Positions 7,257-13,282 of a stretch of 13,428 bases of DNA are shown here, in pieces. Source of the DNA: Intestinibacter sp. (GTDB lineage: Bacteria; Bacillota; Clostridia; Peptostreptococcales; Peptostreptococcaceae); contig NZ_JALEXO010000025.1 of the NCBI RefSeq assembly GCF_022780145.1, positions 1 to 13,428 on the forward strand, read 5' to 3'. Made by a program: the position numbers and the translations under genes. Below the pieces are notes generated by a model. The model saw only the letters and a program-made list of their open reading frames with translations, searched no databases and was not told the DNA's origin. How positions within the stretch are numbered: the first letter of the stretch is position 1; each line of letters opens with the position of its first letter.

Positions 7257-7988
7257 TTATACCTCGTTATATTTTTTACTTCTTTGTTCTACTTTTTTCC
7301 TATTAAATCTGCACTCGTTTTTACAATTAGCGCAGTTTAGATTCATATTTGAAATTCCAAAAAATCTTTCTGGATGCTTTCTATACTGATATTCCCATTG
7401 TATTAAGCTAAATAATCCGAGAGCTACTAAAGAGTATGTCCAAAAATTAGGCATCAATATAAAGGGAGTAAGATACATTATATGATCCCAATTGTAAATT
7501 CTACATACATTGCAGCATCTATTTTTCATAAATAAAGCTTGAAATGGACACCATATATTCACACATATCATATCACACCAAAAATAAAATAAAAATAGCA
7601 TTATCAAATATGAAGTATCTAATTTCAATTTTAAAAATATATACAATATTATTATATTTGCCCCTATCCAAAGTAGAGCTACATTAAGCGCGCTTTTATT
7701 AGCTTCTACTACTTCAGTTTGCAATCTATTTTGATTATAATTATTTCTTTCCTTATAATGCTTTAAAAATAATTTTCCATTATATGTATTTTTACTTTTA
7801 GATGGAATAACTACTTTTAAAATATCATTTACTAAATAAATCCAGCATATATGGTAGACTTTTATATTAAATATCAATTCGTAATTTAATATTTTATTTA
7901 TATTATTTGGATTATCGATAAATATTATTATAGCTGAAAAAAATAAAATAGTTCTAAAAATAAAATTAATTCTAGACCTTCTATCCAA
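7257..7988 (-). CDS. Cys-rich multi-pass membrane protein, unknown function
   Basis: I do not recognise this 243-residue protein. It has about four or five hydrophobic segments, near residues 8-24, 46-60, 101-120, 126-143 and 170-196. Nine Cys fall in two groups: Cys138, 142, 147, 158, 159 and 162, the later ones inside WCPFQALFMKNRCCNVCR followed by IYNWD; and a C-terminal CANCKNEC (219-226) resembling a small metal-binding knuckle. The conserved-looking Cys, the Trp-Asp and following TP between membrane helices suggest a metal, Fe-S or thiol-redox role, but that is speculation. The start is a TTG: an in-frame TGA lies three codons upstream, and GGGGGTGA sits just before it at good spacing, so no other common start codon gives the full frame. 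It is the first gene of a pair with the reductase. Confidence 0.75.
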   Translation of the reverse strand: MDRRSRINFIFRTILFFSAIIIFIDNPNNINKILNYELIFNIKVYHICWIYLVNDILKVVIPSKSKNTYNGKLFLKHYKERNNYNQNRLQTEVVEANKSALNVALLWIGANIIILYIFLKLKLDTSYLIMLFLFYFWCDMICVNIWCPFQALFMKNRCCNVCRIYNWDHIMYLTPFILMPNFWTYSLVALGLFSLIQWEYQYRKHPERFFGISNMNLNCANCKNECRFNRKKVEQRSKKYNEV

Positions 7989-8010
7989 AATACTTCACCC
8001 CCATGGTATT

Positions 8011-8039
8011 ATATTATTAATTTATGTATTTTAAATCAA
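8011..8039 (-). promoter_or_regulatory. Candidate promoter of the membrane protein/reductase pair
   Basis: On the minus strand TTGATT (8034-8039) is followed after 17 nt by TAATAT (8011-8016). A consensus TATAAT (8008-8013) overlaps it but at a 20-nt spacing. Either would start transcription only a few bases upstream of the GGGGGTGA ribosome site. Confidence 0.4.
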
Positions 8040-8062
8040 CTTTAATAATATAATATTAAAAT

Positions 8063-8100
8063 AAAAAAATAAAGGGTTCAATCTTCCCCCTTATTTTTTT
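8063..8100 (-). terminator. Terminator downstream of the ABC ATPase remnant
   Basis: On the minus strand AATAAGGGG pairs with CCCTTTATT (one G-U pair), extended by an A run on one side and a T run on the other. It lies a few bases after the stop of the truncated ABC gene, so it is probably the original terminator of the lost operon. Confidence 0.7.
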
Positions 8101-8112
8101 ACAAAAATTTTA

Positions 8113-8367
8113 CTATACACCTTGGTGGTATTTTCCTAAAAACTCTCTAGTACGTTCATTTTTAGAGTTAAATAATTCCTCTGGAGTACAATTTTCTACA
8201 ATTACTCCTTTATCCATAAATATCATTCTATCTGATATATCTCTAGCAAATGACATCTCATGAGTTACTATTACCATAGTCATATTCATTTCAGCAAGTG
8301 AACGGATAACCTTCAAAAAAATGTTTATTTTTAGGAAAATGATAACATATATGCCAAAATAAGTCAA
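8113..8367 (-). pseudogene. C-terminal remnant of an amino-acid ABC transporter ATPase (GlnQ type)
   Basis: From about residue 17 (base 8320 downward) the frame reads as the end of a GlnQ-type polar amino-acid ATPase: [21 protein letters not shown] with the H-loop His, then [19 protein letters not shown] and the closing TREFLGKY. Walker A, the signature motif and Walker B are all absent. A full protein has about 240 residues, so around 170 are lost. The first 16 or so codons ([16 protein letters not shown]) look unrelated and are probably read-through of junction DNA. No permease or binding-protein gene is next to it. The break near 8320 marks a deletion or rearrangement. The fragment cannot hydrolyse ATP. 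Confidence 0.88.
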
Positions 8368-8384
8368 CTATAGTAGGTATTTTT

Positions 8385-8424
8385 CGAACTTTATATATAA
8401 GTAATATTTATATAGTTCGTTTTT
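8385..8424. repeat. AT-rich hairpin near the truncated end of the ABC gene
   Basis: CGAACT (8385-8390) and AGTTCG (8414-8419) are inverted, and the inner bases can pair further as ATATA with a two-base bulge. A T run follows on the plus strand, so it could end plus-strand transcription, although no plus-strand gene precedes it. It may be a scar of the event that broke the ABC gene. Confidence 0.4.
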
Positions 8425-8487
8425 ACAAAATATATAAAAGATAAAATAGTAATTCAATTTATTAAATAAAGTAATTATATGCGTATT

Positions 8488-9102
8488 TTAGAAATCTACT
8501 TTTAAAGTATATATAAGAAATTTTTCTTTTGGATCATTTTTGTATAAGTCATCAAAGATAATTTCTCTTTCTAATATAAATGAAGTTCTATATTCTAAAA
8601 ATTGAATATAGTCGTCACTTGGATAGTAAAGTATTAAATCTATATTTCTAGGATTTTTTTCAAAAGAATCTAGTATATTTTCAACGACCTTCATAAAAAT
8701 CTGCACAGAAAAAGGATTAAAAAAATAAAATTTATTGTCCCTTGGATCTATATCATAATTTTGTGCTAGGTTACAGTGAAAATTTATTTTATCCTCCATT
8801 TTCTTATTTTTTTGAATATATCTAGATTTATTTAATAACGCTTCATTATAGTATATTTCATTAAACTCTATTCCGCTTGCAATACATTTAAAATAATAAT
8901 TTATATAAAATATAAGTCTTCCCTTCCCACATCCAAAGTCTACAACATGATCTTTTTTATTTAAATCGTAATTTTCAAATAGAAAATCTAATGCTTCATA
9001 TAGAGTAGGTTCATATGGATGATTATGTGCTGATGTTTTGTTCCAATTTTCATTTCCTTTTGTATTTATATTTAATAATTTTTCGTAGTAATTTTCTTTC
9101 AT
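8488..9102 (-). CDS. Class I SAM-dependent methyltransferase, substrate unknown
   Basis: A 204-residue Rossmann-fold methyltransferase. The SAM-binding motif I is VVDFGCGKGR (53-62). The acidic residue ending strand 2 is Glu79 in GIEFN. The motif IV region reads FFNPF (127-131), and a C-terminal strand (FLIYTLKVDF) closes the fold. The N-terminal stretch NHPYEPTLYEALDFLF (27-42), just before motif I, resembles small methyltransferases that act on proteins or small molecules, but the target cannot be told from sequence. The ATG has only a weak purine-rich site (AGAAGAG) upstream. It stands alone, with 195 nt to the LysR gene behind it and the ABC remnant ahead, so its transcription may depend on readthrough from lysR or a nearby promoter I could not identify. 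Confidence 0.8.
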   Translation of the reverse strand: MKENYYEKLLNINTKGNENWNKTSAHNHPYEPTLYEALDFLFENYDLNKKDHVVDFGCGKGRLIFYINYYFKCIASGIEFNEIYYNEALLNKSRYIQKNKKMEDKINFHCNLAQNYDIDPRDNKFYFFNPFSVQIFMKVVENILDSFEKNPRNIDLILYYPSDDYIQFLEYRTSFILEREIIFDDLYKNDPKEKFLIYTLKVDF

Positions 9103-9236
9103 TAGTTCTCTTCTTTCTGTATTATTTTAATAGTTATATGTTAACATATTTTTTGATTTTGAAAAAATTTATATTGTTATTTTTGCTTTTATTTTTTAAT
9201 ATAATTTCCTACTCGGATTTAATAATTGTTTATGGA

Positions 9237-9294
9237 AATATTTATATACAAAAGGTTTCCTAAAAAAATAAGCTACTTCTTGTATATAAATATT
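9237..9294. repeat. Perfect 15-bp inverted repeat after the lysR stop
   Basis: The arms AATATTTATATACAA (9237-9251) and TTGTATATAAATATT (9280-9294) are exact reverse complements around a 28-nt spacer. On the minus strand the hairpin begins three bases after the lysR stop but is not followed by a T run, so it is not a standard terminator. It may stabilise the mRNA 3' end or be a remnant of a small mobile element. Confidence 0.7.
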
Positions 9295-9297
9295 CAT

Positions 9298-10218
9298 TTA
9301 ATATTTTTTAAACTCTATATCTTTGCTAATATTTTCATTTATCCAAATTTCAAATTCATCGATAAAAGCCTTCATAGCAGGTGTAAACCATTTATTTCTG
9401 TGATAAATAAGCTGAGTAACTATTTTAAATTCACAATCAATTATATTTAAACTTATCAATTTTTTGCTATCTATTTCTTCTCTTACAGACATAAGTGGCA
9501 GCAATGTTATCCCTAAATTTCCCATTGTTAACTTCTTTATCGCTTCTAATCCACCTACTTCAAGAGATATATGGGGCTCTATTCCTTCCTCTTTAAATCT
9601 CCTTTTAAATGCTGCCCTATAACTACATCCCTGTTCCGTTAAAATCAAAGGTTGGTTTTCTAGATCCTTGATTTTTAATTTCTTTTTATCAGTTATAGGA
9701 TTTTTAGGTGAAGCTAAAATGACCATTTCTTCATCGTAGTGCATTATACATTCTAAGTCAAAATCATTTACTTTTTCACCTATCATCAATACAAAATCTG
9801 CTCTATTGTTTTTTATCATATCTAGCAAATCTCTATATGTAGCGACTTTTATTATTATATCTACATTTTGATATTTTTCATGATATTTTTTAAGGGGCTC
9901 GTGAAACATCATCGTACATAGGGATTCTGCTACTCCGATAGTTAAAACTCCATCTGGTTCTACCTTTTCACTTACAGCCTCTATAGTTTTATTTGATAGT
10001 TCTAATATTTGAGTAGCATATTCCAAAAATATTTTTCCTTTAGAAGTCAATTCTATATTTCTGCCTATTCGTTCAAATAACTGAACACCTAATTCTCTTT
10101 CTAATATCTTTATTTGCGTTGTCACAGTTGATTGAGCATAGCCCAATTCTTTAGCTGCCTTAGTAAAGCTTTTTAATTTATATATCATACAAAATGTCTC
10201 TAAATTTCTCAATTCCAT
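9298..10218 (-). CDS. LysR-family transcriptional regulator, divergent from nitrilase
   Basis: A 306-residue full-length LysR-type regulator. The N-terminal winged helix-turn-helix covers residues 1-60 (LRNLETFCMIYKLKSFTKAA, then QSTVTTQIKILERELGVQLF and RIGRNIELTSKG). A linker helix and a two-lobe effector domain (about 92-300) follow. The closest general resemblance is to the CysL/CbbR-like branch, judged by eye only. It is transcribed away from the nitrilase gene across 271 nt, the usual layout for a LysR protein regulating its neighbour and itself. The effector is probably a nitrile or a metabolite of the nitrilase route, by inference. The ATG at 10218 has GGAG 9 nt upstream, and its predicted -35 box lies in an inverted repeat. 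Confidence 0.92.
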   Translation of the reverse strand: MELRNLETFCMIYKLKSFTKAAKELGYAQSTVTTQIKILERELGVQLFERIGRNIELTSKGKIFLEYATQILELSNKTIEAVSEKVEPDGVLTIGVAESLCTMMFHEPLKKYHEKYQNVDIIIKVATYRDLLDMIKNNRADFVLMIGEKVNDFDLECIMHYDEEMVILASPKNPITDKKKLKIKDLENQPLILTEQGCSYRAAFKRRFKEEGIEPHISLEVGGLEAIKKLTMGNLGITLLPLMSVREEIDSKKLISLNIIDCEFKIVTQLIYHRNKWFTPAMKAFIDEFEIWINENISKDIEFKKY

Positions 10219-10262
10219 CTATCCAAACTCCATCCTACATAAAATTTATCATTTTTAAACTT

Positions 10263-10290
10263 ATTATAATTCATTATTGAATTTATTCAA
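10263..10290 (-). promoter_or_regulatory. Promoter of the lysR gene
   Basis: On the minus strand TTGAAT (10285-10290) is followed after 16 nt by a consensus TATAAT (10263-10268). The -35 box is one arm of the palindrome at 10277-10290, which suggests autoregulation. Confidence 0.65.
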
Positions 10291-10355
10291 AGTTCTTTAA
10301 AATAACTCAATCATTTATCATCAATTTTTTTGAATTTATATATCATATAATTCAA
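10277..10355. promoter_or_regulatory. Probable LysR operators: paired TTGAAT/ATTCAA inverted repeats
   Basis: The first site, TTGAAT-TT-ATTCAA, spans 10277-10290. The second has the same arms with a 14-nt spacer: TTGAAT at 10330-10335 and ATTCAA at 10350-10355. Repeated identical half-sites in the shared intergenic region fit a LysR recall site overlapping its own promoter plus a second site toward the nitrilase. The bases are AT-rich, so single matches could be chance; the pairing makes that less likely. Confidence 0.5.
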
Positions 10356-10442
10356 TTTTATTAATTTCATAAATTGTAGTATTATTATATTAACAGGAAA
10401 GAATTTACAATAAAAAGTGCACTACCATTTCCTACACATAAT

Positions 10443-10470
10443 TTGCATGCAATAATTATCTATTTATAAA
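10443..10470 (+). promoter_or_regulatory. Candidate nitrilase promoter
   Basis: TTGCAT (10443-10448) is followed after 16 nt by TATAAA (10465-10470), with the ribosome site AGGGGTGA starting at 10478. The leader would be very short. A weaker alternative uses TTAATT (10361-10366) and TTATAT (10385-10390), which lies closer to the operator-like repeats. Confidence 0.35.
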
Positions 10471-10489
10471 CTTATTTAGGGGTGATTAT

Positions 10490-11398
10490 ATGAGTAATAA
10501 AGTTAGAGTTGCAGCAGTACAAGCTGCACCAATAATTATGGATGAAAAAGCTACAGTAGAAAAAGCTGTTAAGCTTATAAAAGAAGCTGCTGATGCCGGT
10601 GCAAAATTAGTAGTATTCCCTGAAGCATTTATTTCTTGCTATCCTAGAGGTCTTTCTTTTGGATTTATAGTAGGTAGTAGAACAGATGCTGGTCGTGAAG
10701 ATTTTAAACGCTACTACGATAGCTCTGTATTAGTTCCAAGTGAAACTACAGAAATTCTAGCAAATGCTGCCCTTGAAAATGGAGTCTATCTATCAATGGG
10801 ATGTACTGAAAAGGATGGAATTGGCACTTTATATTGCACAAATTTATTCTTTGGTCCTGATGGAAAATATTTAGGTAAACATAGAAAGTTAAAACCAACT
10901 GGCAGTGAACGTTCTCTATGGGGAGAAGGAGATGGAAGTACTTTAACTGTTGTCGATACTCCTTTTGGAAAAATGGGTTCTTTAATATGCTGGGAAAACT
11001 ACATGCCACTTGCTAGAGTCGCGATGTATAAAAAAGGAGTTTCTATATATCTAGCTCCTACTGCTGACTCGAGAGAAGAATGGCAAGCTACTATGAGACA
11101 TATTGCTCTAGAAGGTAGATGCTTTGTTATAGGCTGCAATCAATACGTTGAAAAGAGCATGTATCCTCAAGATTTAAACTATATTCACGATTTAGACAAT
11201 CAACCTGAAATCATGTGTCCTGGTGGAACTTGTATAGTAGATCCTTTTGGAAAATACGTGGCAGGACCTGTATTTAATAAGGAAGAAATGTTAATTGCTG
11301 ATTTAGATATGGATAAAGTAATCCAAAGTAAAATAGATTTAGACGTTGTAGGTCATTACTCTAGAAACGATGTTTTTGAATTGAAAATAAATGAATAG
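10490..11398 (+). CDS. Nitrilase (nitrile aminohydrolase family)
   Basis: A 302-residue carbon-nitrogen hydrolase of the true nitrilase branch, which turns nitriles into carboxylic acids and ammonia. The catalytic triad is visible: Glu45 in VVFPEAF, Lys133 in GKHRKLKPT, and nucleophile Cys167 in LICWENYMPLAR. The second conserved Glu follows at residue 140 in TGSERSLWGEGDGS. The CWENYMPLAR and HRKLKPT forms separate true nitrilases from amidases and beta-ureidopropionases of the same superfamily. It lacks the extended tail of some bacterial nitrilases and has no signal peptide, so it acts in the cytoplasm. The ATG follows AGGGGTGATT at ideal spacing. It is a single-gene unit closed by a hairpin, controlled most likely by the divergent LysR gene. 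The natural substrate cannot be inferred. Confidence 0.93.
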   Translation: MSNKVRVAAVQAAPIIMDEKATVEKAVKLIKEAADAGAKLVVFPEAFISCYPRGLSFGFIVGSRTDAGREDFKRYYDSSVLVPSETTEILANAALENGVYLSMGCTEKDGIGTLYCTNLFFGPDGKYLGKHRKLKPTGSERSLWGEGDGSTLTVVDTPFGKMGSLICWENYMPLARVAMYKKGVSIYLAPTADSREEWQATMRHIALEGRCFVIGCNQYVEKSMYPQDLNYIHDLDNQPEIMCPGGTCIVDPFGKYVAGPVFNKEEMLIADLDMDKVIQSKIDLDVVGHYSRNDVFELKINE

Positions 11399-11428
11399 AA
11401 AATAATAGAATTTTAATTTCTAATGCAA

Positions 11429-11463
11429 AAGACGAGCTTATCACTAAAGCTCGTCTCTTTTAA
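11429..11463 (+). terminator. Nitrilase terminator
   Basis: AGACGAGCTT (11430-11439) pairs with AAGCTCGTCT (11447-11456) across a 7-nt loop, followed by CTTTT. It lies about 30 nt after the nitrilase stop. Its left part also forms the false C-terminus of the Nramp remnant read on the other strand. Confidence 0.85.
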
Positions 11464-11761
11464 AACCTCTAGCCACTTCGCCTAAATCTGGTTTAGCTAC
11501 AAACATTGTAGTTACGAAAACTACAACCATTACAACAACTAAAGCAGTAAGTAGTCTTTCTAATATTTTAAATGAACCCTTATATACTATAAATAAAACT
11601 ATACATCCTATAATAGGCCCTATAATTTGACTATCTATACCTGTTATTGTAGATATACCCATCGCACTTCCTGATAAGTCTCCTGATATATAAGCTGCGC
11701 ATCCTAAAGTTATAGATATTCCTACTAGGGCTATACTAGCAGTATAGCAGTTCCAATACTT
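11444..11761 (-). pseudogene. Internal fragment of an Nramp-family divalent metal transporter
   Basis: An open minus-strand frame from 11761 to 11444 encodes transporter-like sequence: ALVGISITLGCAAYISGDLS, then GSAMGISTITGIDSQIIGPI, a helix, KGSFKILERLLTALVVVMVV and FVAKPDLGEVARGF. The order (helix, acidic turn, helix, basic loop, LERLL helix, PDLxxxxxGF) follows the middle of MntH/Nramp proteins, aligning with about residues 110-210 of E. coli MntH. A full protein has about 400 residues. The start is missing: a TAG stops the frame at 11762-11764. The end is missing too: after GF the frame runs into the nitrilase terminator hairpin (KRDEL, stop). Both ends are therefore broken and no functional transporter can be made. 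The family call rests on pattern by eye. Confidence 0.7.
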
Positions 11762-11911
11762 CTAAAAAACTATGTACTGTACGGCACAGTTAGTATCACA
11801 GCTTCTACTACTATTATCGAGTTTATTTACGAAAATTCTCTAAATGAAGTTTTAGATGATTTAAATTCAAGTGCTAAATTAGTATCAGATAAAATAAATT
11901 CTATTATGTAA
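11729..11911 (+). pseudogene. C-terminal fragment of an unrecognised protein
   Basis: A plus-strand frame opens after a TAG at 11726-11728 and runs to TAA at 11911. It has no ATG near its beginning and no ribosome site. It reads AVPILLKNYVLYGTVSITAS and then an acidic helical tail, ENSLNEVLDDLNSSAKLVSD, ending in INSIM. A hairpin terminator follows at the usual distance, which supports this being the real 3' end of a former gene. I do not recognise the family. It overlaps the broken 5' side of the Nramp fragment, as expected if one deletion removed the shared upstream region and 5' halves of two divergent genes. Confidence 0.5.
11730..11748. repeat. 19-bp palindrome at the junction of two gene fragments
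   Basis: GCTATACT-AGC-AGTATAGC has perfect 8-bp arms. It sits where the minus-strand Nramp homology ends and the plus-strand fragment begins, so it may mark the recombination point. Confidence 0.6.
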
Positions 11912-11945
11912 AAATAATTTATAATATTCATTGCAAAATATAAGA

Positions 11946-11983
11946 GGCTAATCGTAAAATAATTTACGGTTAGCCCCTTTTAT
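11946..11983. terminator. Hairpin terminator between the plus-strand remnant and the MBL operon
   Basis: GGCTAATCGTAAA (11946-11958) pairs with TTTACGGTTAGCC (11963-11975), with one G-U pair and a 4-nt loop, followed by CCTTTTAT. It lies 34 nt after the plus-strand remnant's stop and about 35 nt beyond the MBL gene stop on the other strand, so it can serve both. Confidence 0.85.
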
Positions 11984-12010
11984 ATAAACTGTTTGGGAAA
12001 TTAGCTAATT

Positions 12011-12814
12011 TTACCAGTTTACTTCAAGACCTACATATGCATCTTTTATGTCTAGCGTTTTAAACATCTCTGCTCTTACATGAAATTTAGTGCAGTGACA
12101 TGGGTATAATTCCCTTATGTCGTTTTCTTTGAAATATTCTATAGTTTTAGCGGTCTGCTCGTTTATCTCTTGAAGGTGAGTACCTCCTATTATGCCAAGT
12201 ACTCTATCGTCATTTGCTATTTTCTTGGCGTATTCGATTATGTTACAGATGCCGCTGTGAGAGCATCCTGTGATTATATAAATTCCATCCTTTGTTTTGT
12301 ATAAAAGAGCAGAGTCGTCTAGTATATAATCATCCTTAAATTCGCCATCTATTTCTATTTGACCCATAAGCTTTCTATTTTCAAATTCAACTGTGTCTGG
12401 GATTTGTCCTAGATAAGTTATATTTTTACTTATCTTTAGAGGCTCTTTAGAAAAAGTTACATTTGCAAGCTTTTCTATTTCTTCTTTACTATATGGTGCT
12501 CCCATGTTTTTATTTTCTCTTTTCTTTTTATTAAATGAAAGAGGATGGCAAATCATATTTATTTTTTTATCCTTGCTATCTATAAAATACTTTATGCCTG
12601 TCGTATGATCATAGTGACCGTGTGATAGAACTACTGTATCTACATCCTTTAAATCTATATCTAGGTTTTCGGCGTTTTTCATAAACAAATCAGATACACC
12701 TACATCTAGTAAAAATTTTTTATCCTCATCTTCTATGTAATAAGATGCTCCTCCTTCTCCCTTTAGATTTCTTCCATTTATTGCATAGTTGTCAACTAAT
12801 ATTACTAATCTCAT
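12011..12814 (-). CDS. Metallo-beta-lactamase-fold hydrolase (MJ0301/COG1237 type)
   Basis: A 267-residue MBL-fold protein. The zinc signature is SHGHYDHTTG, with His65, His67, Asp69 and His70. Further candidate ligands are His186 in TGCSHSGIC and His213 in GGTHL. PCHCT (238-242) near the C-terminus is typical of the COG1237 subgroup, often annotated as dihydropterin ribofuranosylaminobenzene-phosphate synthase-like after an archaeal member. In bacteria these proteins mostly have no proven substrate, so only metal-dependent hydrolase is safe. There is no signal peptide; the long mid insertion (about 95-165) is common in this group. GGAAGG precedes the ATG, and 18 nt separate it from the upstream unknown gene, so it is the last gene of the operon at the right edge. 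Confidence 0.87.
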   Translation of the reverse strand: MRLVILVDNYAINGRNLKGEGGASYYIEDEDKKFLLDVGVSDLFMKNAENLDIDLKDVDTVVLSHGHYDHTTGIKYFIDSKDKKINMICHPLSFNKKKRENKNMGAPYSKEEIEKLANVTFSKEPLKISKNITYLGQIPDTVEFENRKLMGQIEIDGEFKDDYILDDSALLYKTKDGIYIITGCSHSGICNIIEYAKKIANDDRVLGIIGGTHLQEINEQTAKTIEYFKENDIRELYPCHCTKFHVRAEMFKTLDIKDAYVGLEVNW

Positions 12815-12832
12815 TTGTATTTTTCCTTCCTA

Positions 12833-13282
12833 TTATTTCTTTTCATCTACAGACAACATCTCTTCTATTAGAAAATCGTTTATGTAGTGAACTAGAGGTA
12901 AAAACACTCTATTTAGATAAAACTGAATTCTCTCATTTACCTTGCATCTTCCTAGATGAAAATCAAACGCCTCGCCGTTTAAGCTCTTATTTCTATCAGT
13001 CATAACTAAAAGGTAGTCGTACATAGCCTTTATATGATCATTTTGATTTGTAGGTGTTATTACACTTTTAAACCCACAATCCTCTTCTATAAAAGATTTA
13101 GACCAGTCTATAGTCGAGTATTTTACCTTTGAATCTATGTAATCCTTTATTATCTTTGTATCATCTATAAATTTTCTAAATTTTATCAAATACGCGTTGT
13201 TGTCATCGCTTATTGAATTTAGCATATCGCTGCTTATTCTCCTAAATTCAAAGCTAATCTTTCTAAGTTCTCTTAAATCCAT
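12833..13282 (-). CDS. Hypothetical helical protein, middle gene of the right-edge operon
   Basis: I do not recognise this 149-residue protein. It starts MDLRELRKISFEFRRISSDM and looks mostly alpha-helical and charged, with no signal peptide or membrane helix. The C-terminal third (NERIQFYLNRVFLPLVHYINDFLIEEML) is amphipathic helix. Two Cys are present, in EEDCGF and GRCKVN. The frame can be extended to a TTG at 13309, but that codon has no ribosome site, while the ATG at 13282 has GGGGTGA about 7 nt upstream and overlaps the previous gene's stop (TAATG). I therefore use 13282. The tight coupling to a zinc-ribbon protein upstream and an MBL hydrolase downstream suggests a shared role that I cannot name. 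Confidence 0.75.
   Translation of the reverse strand: MDLRELRKISFEFRRISSDMLNSISDDNNAYLIKFRKFIDDTKIIKDYIDSKVKYSTIDWSKSFIEEDCGFKSVITPTNQNDHIKAMYDYLLVMTDRNKSLNGEAFDFHLGRCKVNERIQFYLNRVFLPLVHYINDFLIEEMLSVDEKK

Noticed and set aside
9015..9450. Two plus-strand Phe/Ile-rich open frames across the methyltransferase start and the lysR end
   Set aside because: They span AT-rich intergenic DNA and shadow real minus-strand genes; the hydrophobic look comes from base composition.
10219..10489. Possible riboswitch or small RNA in the lysR-nitrilase intergenic region
   Set aside because: I found no GC-rich conserved stems or terminator before the nitrilase; the symmetric elements fit operator sites better.
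10746..11009. Minus-strand open frame inside the nitrilase gene
   Set aside because: It is antisense to catalytic residues of a clear nitrilase and has no homology that I recognise.
12745..13005. Plus-strand open frame across the MBL start and the hypothetical gene
   Set aside because: It is antisense to two coupled minus-strand genes and has no ribosome site.
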